The notes under the pieces are model-generated. The model saw only the letters and a program-made list of their open reading frames with translations, searched no databases and was not told where the DNA came from. DNA of 6,192 bases from Novosphingobium sp. (GTDB lineage: Bacteria; Pseudomonadota; Alphaproteobacteria; Sphingomonadales; Sphingomonadaceae): the NCBI GenBank assembly GCA_030830245.1, contig JAURNJ010000238.1, positions 1-6,192 of the forward strand. Direction: 5' to 3'. Position numbers and translations under genes: made by a program. Of this stretch, positions 1 through 6,192 are shown one piece after another; the first letter of the stretch is position 1, and every line of letters begins with the position of its first letter.

Positions 1-17
1 GAACGGCAGAGAGTGTG

Positions 18-50
18 AGTGCGCGCTTATACGTCGTTGCCGACGTGCGC
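18..50 (-). other. Putative origin of transfer (oriT), MobQ/RSF1010-Ti type
   Basis: Read on the minus strand, the region holds a hairpin followed directly by ATAAGCGCGCACT (30 down to 18). From memory, the RSF1010 nick region reads TAAGTGCG/CCCT after its own hairpin; the sequence here, TAAGCGCGCACT, matches it at 10 of 12 positions, and the order (hairpin, TAA, nick site) is the same. By analogy the nick would fall between 22 and 21 on the minus strand. It sits about 30 bp upstream of the relaxase gene, where Ti-type systems place oriT, and the relaxase belongs to the family that cuts such sites. The matching motif is short and compared from memory, and nicking is inferred. If correct, the 5' end leads leftward out of the window and traA would be transferred late. 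Confidence 0.62.
31..46. repeat. Perfect inverted repeat, oriT hairpin
   Basis: ACGTCG (31-36), loop TTGC (37-40) and CGACGT (41-46) form a perfect 6-bp stem. The hexamer GTGCGC also occurs as a direct repeat on both sides (19-24 and 45-50). In MobQ origins the hairpin next to the nick is used for relaxase recognition and for termination of transfer. The hairpin itself is directly visible; its role is inferred from position. Confidence 0.75.
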
Positions 51-75
51 TCAGAAAGGCAGTATAGCGGCCGTC

Positions 76-3000
76 ATGGCGATCTACCATTTCTCGGCCA
101 AGGTCATCAGCCGCGCTAACGGATCGAGCGCGGTTGCGTCGGCCGCCTATCGTTCAGCATCCGAGCTGCACGACGAGCGGCTTGGGCGCGATCATGATTT
201 CTCTAACAAGGCCGGCGTCATCCATTCGGAAGTGCTGCTGCCCGAGGGCGCGCCGGAGCGTTTAAATGATCGCGCGACCTTGTGGAACGAGGTCGAGGCG
301 GGCGAGAAGCGCAAGGACGCGCAACTGGCGCGCGAGGTGGAGTTCTCGATCCCACGCGAGATGAACCAGAAACAGGGCGTCAGCCTCGCCCGCGATTTTG
401 TCGAAAAGCAATTCGTCGAGCGCGGCATGGTCGCGGACCTCAACGTGCATTGGGACATCGGCAAGGACGGAAGTCCCAAGCCGCACGCGCATGTGATGTT
501 GTCGATGCGCGAAGTGGGACCGGAGGGGTTCGGCCAGAAGGTGCGCGAGTGGAACAGTAACGCGCTGCTGAAGGAGTGGCGCGAGGCATGGGAAACCCAT
601 GTGAACGAGCGTTTGGCGGCGCTCGATATCGACGCGCGCATCGACCACCGCAGTTTGCGGGATCAGGGCATCGACCTTGAGCCGCAGCACAAGATCGGGC
701 CGGCGGCATCACGCATGCCCGCACAGGGGCTAGAGGCCGAGCGGGTCGAGGACCATGCCCGGATCGCGCGCGAGAACGGCGAGAAGATCATCGCCAAGCC
801 TGAAATCGCGCTGGACGCGATCACGCGCCAGCAGGCGACGTTCACGCGGCGCGACCTGGCGCAGTTCGCGTTCCGGCACAGCGACGGCAAGGATCAGTTC
901 GACCAAGTGATGAGCGCGGTGCGGTCCAGCCCCGAGCTGGTGGCGCTGGGCAAGGATGGGCGCGGCGAGGACCGCTTTACCTCCCGCGACATGATCGACA
1001 CCGAGCAGCGGTTGGAACGTGCTGGCGACCGGCTTGCCGGCACCGATCGTCATTTCGTTGCCGCCTCTCATGTCTATCGCGCGCTGGAGACGGCGAGCGC
1101 CAAGGGGCTTTCCCTCTCGGACGAGCAGCGCGAAGCGTTGGGGCGGATCACCGAACGCGACGGGCTGGCGTCGGTCGTCGGCTATGCCGGCACCGGCAAG
1201 TCGGCGATGCTGGGGGTGGCGCGCGAAGCGTGGGAGAGCGCCGGCTACCAGGTGCGAGGCGCGGCGCTGTCGGGGATCGCGGCGGAAAGCCTAGAGGGCG
1301 GATCGGGCATCGCCTCGCGCACGATCGCCAGTCTCGAATATCAGTGGGACCAGGGCCGCGAGCAGCTTGGTCCGCGCGATGTGCTGGTGATCGACGAGGC
1401 CGGCATGATCGGCACGCGGCAGATGGAGCGGGTGCTGTCGGCGGCCGAACGCGGGGGCGCGAAGGTTGTGCTGGTCGGCGATCCCGAGCAGTTGCAGGCG
1501 ATTGAGGCCGGGGCGGCGTTCCGCGCGCTGGCCGAGCGCCACGGCGCGGCCGAGATCAGCGAGGTTCGCCGACAGCATGAGGACTGGCAGCGCGACGCAA
1601 CCAGGGCGCTGGCGACCGGCAGGACTGCGCAAGCGGTCCATGCCTATGAGGCGCATGGCATGGTGCAGGCGGCGGACACGCGCGAGGCTGCGCGGGCCGA
1701 GCTGGTGGACCAATGGGATGCACAGCGCAACGTCGATCCGGACAAGACCCGGATCATCCTCACCCACACCAATGCGGAGGTGCGTGATTTGAACCTGGCC
1801 GCGCGCGAACGGCTGCGCGACGCGGGCGAGCTGGGCGAGGACGTGCGCGTGGCGGCCGAGCGGGGCGCGCGCGAGTTCGCCAGCGGCGACCGCATCATGT
1901 TCCTCAAGAACGAGCGCGGCCTGGGCGTGAAGAACGGTTCGCTGGGCAAGGTCGAGCGGGTGTCGCCTGACAGCATGGCGGTGCGTCTAGATGACGGCCG
2001 ACAGGTGGCGTTCGACCTCAAGGACTATGCCCATGTCGATCATGGCTATGCCGCGACGATCCACAAATCGCAGGGCGTGACGGTCGATCGGGCGCATGTG
2101 CTGGCGACGCCAGGGATGGACCGCCATTCGGCCTATGTGGCGCTGTCGCGGCACCGGGACGGGGTGCAGCTCCATTACGGCCGCGATGACTTCGCCGACA
2201 CCGGCAAGCTTGTCCGCACGCTGGGGCGCGAGCGGGTGAAAGATATGGCGTCGGATTATCCCCGCGACCCGGCGCAGGACGTTCGTGCTTTTGGCGACCG
2301 GCGCGGCATCGAGGCTGAAACGGTGATCCCGAAAGCACGAGACCGGGCCGATGATGTCGGTGCGGAGATATCTTCTGCAGAGCGAGGACCTCCGGCAGCG
2401 CCGGAGCGGACAGCCGCGGCCGAGCCAGCGCCGCAGCGGGGTATATTCGACGGGTTCAGGCCGCAGCCGATCGAGCGCGGGGCCGATCCGGAGCAGAGCA
2501 GCCCTGCGCCGAAACGCGGCATGTTCGATGGGTTGAAGCTGTCGGCGGGACGCACTTCGCCGGAAATGCCTGTCCCGGTACGCGCCGATCGCGGCGAGGA
2601 CCGCGATTACAACCGTGCTGTCGAGCGGGCATCGCGTTCGGCCGAGGCGGTGTTGCAGGCACGGGCATCGGGCGGCGTCGTGCTCGAGCACCAGAAGGTC
2701 GCGCTAGAGCGCGCGACCCAGGCGCTCGATCAGATCAGGCCGGGAGCCTCACGCGATTTATCATCGGCGACGCAGCGTGATCCCGCCTTGTTGCGCGATG
2801 CGGCGGCGGGGCGCAGCGGTCCGATGATCGAGGCGATGGCGCAGGAGGCCCGCGTGCGAACCGATCCCAATCTGCGCGCCGATCGGTTCGTGGAGCGCTG
2901 GCAGGGCCTCCAGCAGCAGCGCAGCGCCGCAGAGCAGGGCGGCGACCGGGCGGGCGCGGCGCGTGCCGCCACGGCGCTGGAGGGACTGGCGAAGGGGCTG

Positions 3001-3138
3001 GAGCGCGATCCGCAGGTGGAATCGCAGCTTCGAAACCGCCGTCCCGAGCTTGGCCTGGAGAGAGACATCGGACGCGATCTCGCCCGCGAGCTAGCGCAGA
3101 CGCTCGAACGCGGCCGTGACCATGGGATGAGCCGATAG
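76..3138 (+). CDS. traA: Ti-type conjugative transfer relaxase/helicase TraA (MobQ)
   Basis: Initiates conjugation: it nicks oriT, stays covalently bound to the 5' end and unwinds the transferred strand. The 1020-residue protein starts MAIYHFSAK, as MobA/TraA relaxases do. Tyr25 in SAAYRS matches the catalytic Tyr position of RSF1010 MobA, and H125, H137 and H139 (HWD...PHAHV) form the metal-binding motif. The central superfamily 1 helicase shows Walker A GYAGTGKS (369-376), Walker B VIDEAG (438-443), GDPEQLQAI (468-476), EVRRQ (496-500), HKSQG (663-667) and YVALSRH (687-693). The tail, from about residue 735, is charged and low in complexity, with a duplicated RG-[IM]-FDG motif at 788-793 and 814-819. 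An in-frame GTG at 19 would add 19 residues but lies in the putative oriT and displaces Tyr25 from its family position, so ATG76 is chosen. The only upstream purine run, AGAAAGG (53-59), lies 16 nt away, longer than usual. All key motifs are intact, so it should be functional. Confidence 0.95.
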   Translation: MAIYHFSAKVISRANGSSAVASAAYRSASELHDERLGRDHDFSNKAGVIHSEVLLPEGAPERLNDRATLWNEVEAGEKRKDAQLAREVEFSIPREMNQKQGVSLARDFVEKQFVERGMVADLNVHWDIGKDGSPKPHAHVMLSMREVGPEGFGQKVREWNSNALLKEWREAWETHVNERLAALDIDARIDHRSLRDQGIDLEPQHKIGPAASRMPAQGLEAERVEDHARIARENGEKIIAKPEIALDAITRQQATFTRRDLAQFAFRHSDGKDQFDQVMSAVRSSPELVALGKDGRGEDRFTSRDMIDTEQRLERAGDRLAGTDRHFVAASHVYRALETASAKGLSLSDEQREALGRITERDGLASVVGYAGTGKSAMLGVAREAWESAGYQVRGAALSGIAAESLEGGSGIASRTIASLEYQWDQGREQLGPRDVLVIDEAGMIGTRQMERVLSAAERGGAKVVLVGDPEQLQAIEAGAAFRALAERHGAAEISEVRRQHEDWQRDATRALATGRTAQAVHAYEAHGMVQAADTREAARAELVDQWDAQRNVDPDKTRIILTHTNAEVRDLNLAARERLRDAGELGEDVRVAAERGAREFASGDRIMFLKNERGLGVKNGSLGKVERVSPDSMAVRLDDGRQVAFDLKDYAHVDHGYAATIHKSQGVTVDRAHVLATPGMDRHSAYVALSRHRDGVQLHYGRDDFADTGKLVRTLGRERVKDMASDYPRDPAQDVRAFGDRRGIEAETVIPKARDRADDVGAEISSAERGPPAAPERTAAAEPAPQRGIFDGFRPQPIERGADPEQSSPAPKRGMFDGLKLSAGRTSPEMPVPVRADRGEDRDYNRAVERASRSAEAVLQARASGGVVLEHQKVALERATQALDQIRPGASRDLSSATQRDPALLRDAAAGRSGPMIEAMAQEARVRTDPNLRADRFVERWQGLQQQRSAAEQGGDRAGAARAATALEGLAKGLERDPQVESQLRNRRPELGLERDIGRDLARELAQTLERGRDHGMSR
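2428..2538 (+). repeat. Duplicated RG-[IM]-FDG motif in the TraA tail
   Basis: Two copies of the pattern A-P-[QK]-R-G-[IM]-F-D-G-[FL]-[RK] lie at TraA residues 785-795 (bases 2428-2460) and 811-821 (2506-2538), 26 residues apart and separated by a proline-, glutamate- and serine-rich linker. The codons differ between copies, so this is an old or selected repeat at protein level rather than a fresh DNA duplication. Its function is unknown to me; a short docking motif in a disordered tail is a plausible inference. Confidence 0.7.
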
Positions 3139-3141
3139 GGG
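3137..3141 (+). promoter_or_regulatory. Ribosome binding site overlapping the traA stop codon
   Basis: AGGGG begins inside the traA TAG stop (3136-3138) and lies 4 nt before ATG3146 and 7 nt before the adjacent ATG3149. The spacing slightly favours the second ATG. The overlap with the stop codon suggests that the downstream gene is translated in coupling with traA. Confidence 0.7.
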
Positions 3142-3145
3142 AAAT

Positions 3146-3856
3146 ATGATGGAGCCAGACGGTTATCGCGAAACAAACGGCCCCGGCGATGATCCCGCCG
3201 AAGCGTTCGAGCGGCTGCGCGGTGAGGTGTCGCTGCTCCGTCATGCGATCGGTGCGCTGACGACCGCGCGCGAGAATGTCGAGATTCCCGATTATGAGCC
3301 GACATTGGCGCGCACTGAAAAGGTGATGGCCGCGCTGGTGCAGCAGATCGAAAGCATGCGTAAAAGCCCGGCCTTCACGCTGACCCCGGAGCAGATGTCG
3401 CGGGAAATCGTGTCATCCGCGCTTCACGCCCGCCGTGAGGATCAGCGGCTGATTACCGAAGCTCGCACGGGCCTCGACCAGGCGGTGCGCGATATCGGCA
3501 ACCGGGTCGCCTCGGCGCGCCGGGGTGATGAGCAAAATCGCTGGCTGTATATCGTTGGCGGCGGTGGTCTGATGCTGGGGCTGTTGCTCTACGCGGCGCT
3601 TGCCGGCCCGATCGCGCGATCGACCCCCGATAGCTGGCAATGGCCCGAGCGCATGGCGGCGCGCACGCTGGACATGGAGATGTGGGAAGGTGGGCAGCAC
3701 ATGATGGCGACCGCCTCACCGGCTGCCTTCAGCGCAATCGCTACCGGGAACAAGATCGTAACCGCCAACAGGGACGCGCTGGGGGCGTGTCAGCGAAGGG
3801 CGGCGAAGGCGAAGAAGGCGGTGCGTTGCACGATCGATGTGAGGGTAGCCGAGTAG
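3146..3856 (+). CDS. DUF6118-like single-pass membrane protein, downstream partner of traA
   Basis: The 236-residue protein resembles the DUF6118 family, which I associate with the position directly after traA in sphingomonad transfer regions; its biochemical role is not known to me. The N-terminal part (about 20-125) is hydrophilic and helical, with EAFERLRGEVSLLRHAI looking like a coiled-coil start. One strong hydrophobic segment at about 133-156 (WLYIVGGGGLMLGLLLYAAL...) should span the inner membrane. There is no signal peptide, and the positive-rich side (RVASARRGDEQNR) precedes the helix, which predicts the N-terminal part in the cytoplasm and the C-terminal ~80 residues in the periplasm. 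The C-terminal region has two cysteines, C215 and C228, that could form a disulphide there. The gene starts 7 bp after the traA stop, so the two probably form one operon. Two adjacent ATG codons (3146, 3149) are possible starts. A role in anchoring or regulating the transfer machinery is only inference from position. Confidence 0.82.
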   Translation: MMEPDGYRETNGPGDDPAEAFERLRGEVSLLRHAIGALTTARENVEIPDYEPTLARTEKVMAALVQQIESMRKSPAFTLTPEQMSREIVSSALHARREDQRLITEARTGLDQAVRDIGNRVASARRGDEQNRWLYIVGGGGLMLGLLLYAALAGPIARSTPDSWQWPERMAARTLDMEMWEGGQHMMATASPAAFSAIATGNKIVTANRDALGACQRRAAKAKKAVRCTIDVRVAE

Positions 3857-3927
3857 GCGGGAGGTTTCTGCCGAAATGGACCGAACGACTTTGGACCCGA
3901 GGACTGGCGAAAGATCAAGTTAAGCGA
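3857..3927. other. Convergent intergenic junction, no clear terminator
   Basis: This 71-bp gap separates the 3' ends of the transfer operon (+) and the nuclease operon (-). I looked for a GC-rich hairpin followed by a T run on either strand and found none. Only a weak TTTC-TGCC-GAAA 4-bp stem near 3865-3876 is present. Read-through or a factor-dependent terminator is therefore possible. The gap also marks the change in base composition and is a candidate edge of an inserted cargo module. Confidence 0.5.
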
Positions 3928-5907
3928 TCAGAACAGCCCCTCCTCTTCTTTGTAACTGTCGCCTGCGAGGATAGTGTCAAAGATGCCTTGAAGGAAATCG
4001 CTGATAATCGACGCTTGTCGATCGTCGCGGCCTGGGCACAGATCGAAAACCCCGACGCTCGGAAACTTATGTTCGGGCGCACCGGAGAACGCCGATGGGT
4101 GCCGGACAAAGAGATTCTGCTTTGGCCCTCCCATGCGCGTCTCTTCGCCGTTTCCGGGGAATAGGACGTAGGCACCCCGGCTGCTTAGAATTCCGTCGCG
4201 ATATGTGTGCATTTTGAACAGATCGTCGCGCTTGTGGAGGCGCGCGATTTCCCGATCATATTCGGTGTCATCGTTGGCCTCTTCCGAGGTTTCGAGCGTG
4301 TCCTTTGTGGCGAACAGCGCCTCGGCTTCGGCCATCTCCATGCGGTATTTGGCATCGAAATGTAGCCAATGGCGGCGTTTTACGCCGCCCTCATTGAGGG
4401 TCAGCAGCAGGCTATAGTCGGGATCGAAAAAGGCCGAATAGCTGCCATCCCATGTCGCAAGAGCCTTGTTCGGTCGCTTAAACCGCCGGTTATAGAACAA
4501 GCAGACGTCCAGGGAGCGATCGCCAACCGCGTTGTAGTGAAAGCTGACCCTGCTCCGGTGGCCCTTCTCCAGGCGCACCTGGAGACTATCGGCCGACACC
4601 ATGAGGAAGGACGCATTTGCCGCCAGCTCCGCTTGGCATAGTCCTCGCAGGACGCGGCGAAGCACGAAGAAGCACCAGTATTCGTAAATCTCGTGCACGG
4701 GACGGACGTCGCCGAGGAAGCCGTCAGCTAACGAATTGCCCCTCTCCCACGAGAGTTGCAGGCCGAGACGAAGCCCAAGGTCAAATTGCAGCACCTCGCG
4801 ATAACCGCGCCGCTTTTGGAGAATTTGAGAATTTGATGGGAAAAGCCTGAGGTGGCCGACGCCCGACCAAACCCGTTGCCCGAGTAGTTCGTTAATCTGC
4901 TCAGACCAGCCTTGGGCTTCGCGAACGGCGGCTGGTTTCCGACGTTCTTCGAGCTTGGAGATCAACCTTTCAACGAGGAATCCGCATTGTTCGAGAAAAG
5001 CTTTCACATAGCGATTTTCTGGCGTGTCGACGGTTTCGGTGTGTTCGGCAAAGCTCAGCTCGCGCGGTGTGTGCCCCCTGAACAACCGGGCTAGCGGACC
5101 GCCGCGCTCCAGGGTCGAAAAGTCCAGGTTCTCGATAACGCTATCGACTTCCGGCTCTACAATCGCGCCGATTGCGTCAGTCTGGGATTGTTCAACAAGG
5201 CGACTGTGAAAGGCAGAAAGTACCTCTTCAACAGCGGCCGGAAGATTCTGCGGGTTCATCATGTGCCGAAGCTGAAACAGCAAACCGGCGTCGTTTTCCG
5301 CGTCTACATCGGACCTTTCAAACTCCAGGCTGACCGGACTATCGTACTGTAAGAGCAGTTCGGCTAGCTCGTTTGCTACCTCGGTTAGGAGGGTTTGAAA
5401 TTCGTCCAAGTAGTTGATTTTACGGCACACGACTTCCGCCAGAAGGGGCGTGCTAAACCCCGTTTGCAGGTCGATGATGCCAGCATGATTTTTGAGACGA
5501 AGCACCCCGGAGACGATCACGCTGCCCGTGGCCGTCTCCCGCCAGCGGCGTGCCGGGTCCGGCCGGAAGACGGTGGCGAGCCGATCAGCGAAAGGCCAGG
5601 CGCGGCGGCCGACTGCCAGGTTTTCCGCTTCTGTCTTGGAGATCGGCAGGGTGATGTCGATGTAATATTCGGTGTTCTCGCGAAGCTGGAACCGCTCGAA
5701 CAGCACCGGGGCATCGTCTCGAACGCAGATCGCGGGCACCCCGTTCGAGGTCGCAGCGTCAGGGTCAGCCTCATGTTCGACGAACGTCAGCAGCGGCTCA
5801 GAGGCGACCAGGGCGCCGGGCACCCCCTTGCCCTTCGCCCACTCAATTTCGATCTGTCGATCGGCGTCCCAGGCGTATCGGACGCGGTGCAGGGCGACCG
5901 GCATCAT
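3928..5907 (-). CDS. DUF2357/DUF524 PD-(D/E)XK nuclease, McrC/LlaJI-like restriction subunit
   Basis: Complete 659-residue protein that I read as the nuclease half of a McrBC/LlaJI-like restriction system. The N-terminal half (about 1-300) fits the DUF2357 type: strand-rich, then helical, ending in TPENRYVKAF (295-304). The middle has HEIYEYWCFF (405-414). The C-terminal part (about 400-645) fits the DUF524/PDDEXK_7 nuclease fold: PDYSLLL with D497, FDAKYR with D518-x-K520, then KMHTYRDGI (565-573), a conserved motif after the core. The core acidic and lysine residues are all present, so it is predicted active. No signal peptide or membrane segment is seen, so it is cytoplasmic. ATG5907 directly follows the stop codon of the upstream McrB-like gene with no clear Shine-Dalgarno of its own, which suggests coupled translation; ATG5904 is an alternative start. 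In related systems an AAA+ partner recognises and moves along DNA while this subunit cuts. The target, modified or unmodified, cannot be told from sequence. Base composition is clearly lower in GC than traA. Confidence 0.85.
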   Translation of the reverse strand: MMPVALHRVRYAWDADRQIEIEWAKGKGVPGALVASEPLLTFVEHEADPDAATSNGVPAICVRDDAPVLFERFQLRENTEYYIDITLPISKTEAENLAVGRRAWPFADRLATVFRPDPARRWRETATGSVIVSGVLRLKNHAGIIDLQTGFSTPLLAEVVCRKINYLDEFQTLLTEVANELAELLLQYDSPVSLEFERSDVDAENDAGLLFQLRHMMNPQNLPAAVEEVLSAFHSRLVEQSQTDAIGAIVEPEVDSVIENLDFSTLERGGPLARLFRGHTPRELSFAEHTETVDTPENRYVKAFLEQCGFLVERLISKLEERRKPAAVREAQGWSEQINELLGQRVWSGVGHLRLFPSNSQILQKRRGYREVLQFDLGLRLGLQLSWERGNSLADGFLGDVRPVHEIYEYWCFFVLRRVLRGLCQAELAANASFLMVSADSLQVRLEKGHRSRVSFHYNAVGDRSLDVCLFYNRRFKRPNKALATWDGSYSAFFDPDYSLLLTLNEGGVKRRHWLHFDAKYRMEMAEAEALFATKDTLETSEEANDDTEYDREIARLHKRDDLFKMHTYRDGILSSRGAYVLFPGNGEETRMGGPKQNLFVRHPSAFSGAPEHKFPSVGVFDLCPGRDDRQASIISDFLQGIFDTILAGDSYKEEEGLF

Positions 5908-5910
5908 CTA
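5902..5910 (-). promoter_or_regulatory. Stop-start junction TAGATGATG, likely translational coupling
   Basis: On the minus strand the TAG stop of the McrB-like gene (5910-5908) is followed with no gap by ATGATG (5907-5902). The preceding bases (GTCGTCGGTTAGC) contain no good Shine-Dalgarno sequence. The nuclease is therefore probably made by ribosomes finishing the ATPase gene and reinitiating, which would tie its amount to that of the partner. Confidence 0.65.
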
Positions 5911-6192
5911 GCTAACCGACGACACATATCCCGTCGCCGAGAGCTTGCCGTGCATAGCTTCCAGCTTCCGCTTCGATAGATCGAGGGCCTTATTTCCGGG
6001 GAGCGCCAAAGCGTCAGCCGGTAGGATTTCAACCGTCTTGCCCAAGGCTAGGGCATAGCGGACAGCCGGATTCGTGGTGGCGTCGCCGCCACCCATGAAG
6101 GCAGCGGTTGCCTTCAGACTGTCACCGAGGAGCCGTTTGCTGCCGTGGATCTTAGGCAGGATCTTTTGCAGCACGGCCTTGTCGAGCGCGCC
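5908..6192 (-). CDS. McrB-like AAA+ ATPase, C-terminal fragment (cut by window edge)
   Basis: Only the last 94 residues are in the window. The reading frame is open to base 6192, so the gene continues beyond it, and the GTG at 6174 is an internal valine codon rather than a start. The visible part begins GALDKAVLQKILPKIHGS, resembling the segment after the AAA+ core in McrB-like ATPases that pair with DUF2357 nucleases (pattern LQK[IV]LPK[LI]HGS). It ends LDLSKRKLEAMHGKLSATG and a short tail, like the family's closing lysine/leucine-rich helix. The Walker motifs should lie outside the window. It is directly joined to the nuclease gene and is transcribed first. In related systems this subunit forms an NTP-driven ring that recognises DNA and recruits the nuclease. 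The family call rests on a short conserved stretch plus the neighbour; an unrelated protein is possible but less likely. Confidence 0.72.
   Translation of the reverse strand, partial: GALDKAVLQKILPKIHGSKRLLGDSLKATAAFMGGGDATTNPAVRYALALGKTVEILPADALALPGNKALDLSKRKLEAMHGKLSATGYVSSVS

Noticed and set aside
19..75. GTG19 as the traA start, adding 19 residues
   Set aside because: The extension encodes the oriT hairpin rather than protein-like sequence. MAIYHF at ATG76 is the standard N-terminus of the family and puts the catalytic Tyr at residue 25.
1987..2691. 234-codon open frame antisense to traA
   Set aside because: It lies wholly inside the well-supported traA gene, has arginine- and proline-rich composition typical of GC-rich antisense frames, and shows no recognisable motif.
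3865..3876. TTTC-TGCC-GAAA hairpin as a terminator
   Set aside because: The stem is only 4 bp and AT-rich, with no T run after it on either strand.
3640..4164. 174-codon + strand frame crossing the convergent junction
   Set aside because: It overlaps the end of the DUF6118-like gene in another frame and the 3' end of the nuclease gene on the opposite strand. Its composition changes halfway and no family resemblance is seen.
5395..5979. 194-codon + strand frame antisense to the nuclease and ATPase genes
   Set aside because: It spans two real genes on the opposite strand, has no clear ribosome binding site and its translation resembles no known family.
5908..6174. A small 88-residue stand-alone gene starting at 6174
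   Set aside because: The supposed start is a GTG inside a frame that stays open to the window edge, and the residues before it (GALDKA) continue the conserved LQK-LPK-HGS segment, so this is the end of a larger gene.
1..6192. CRISPR array, tRNA, rRNA, insertion sequence or toxin-antitoxin pair
   Set aside because: No regularly spaced repeats, RNA gene signatures, transposase motifs or paired small genes were found; nearly all the sequence is accounted for by the four genes.

Overview
The window looks like part of a conjugative or mobilisable plasmid, or an integrated conjugative element, from an alphaproteobacterium. A sphingomonad (Sphingomonas/Sphingobium/Novosphingobium) is the most likely source. 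The basis is a Ti-type TraA relaxase-helicase followed directly by a DUF6118-like membrane protein, a pairing I associate with sphingomonad transfer regions, and the very GC-rich composition of the left half. The host assignment rests on recalled family resemblance, not on a search.

Left half (1-3856, + strand): the window opens at what looks like an origin of transfer. It has a perfect 6-bp hairpin with a 4-nt loop and, on the minus strand next to it, a nick-site-like sequence resembling the RSF1010/Ti (MobQ) type. About 30 bp further on starts traA, an intact 1020-residue bifunctional protein. It has an N-terminal MobQ relaxase with Tyr25 and an H/HxH metal-binding motif, a central superfamily 1 helicase, and a low-complexity C-terminal tail carrying a duplicated RG-[IM]-FDG motif. 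Seven bases after traA comes a gene for a 236-residue protein with one central transmembrane helix. Its ribosome binding site overlaps the traA stop codon.

Right half (3928-6192, - strand): two tightly coupled genes run toward traA. The first to be transcribed is cut by the window edge; only its last 94 residues are present and they resemble the C-terminus of McrB-like AAA+ ATPases. The second, whose ATG directly follows the first gene's stop codon, encodes a complete 659-residue DUF2357/DUF524-type protein. It has a visible PD-(D/E)XK nuclease core (D497, D518-x-K520) and a downstream YRD motif. Together they look like a McrBC/LlaJI-like two-component restriction system, a probable defence cargo carried beside the transfer genes. 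The two halves meet in a 71-bp convergent gap with no recognisable terminator, and base composition drops clearly across it.

No rRNA, tRNA, CRISPR array or insertion sequence was seen. No stretch over 300 bases lacks a gene.
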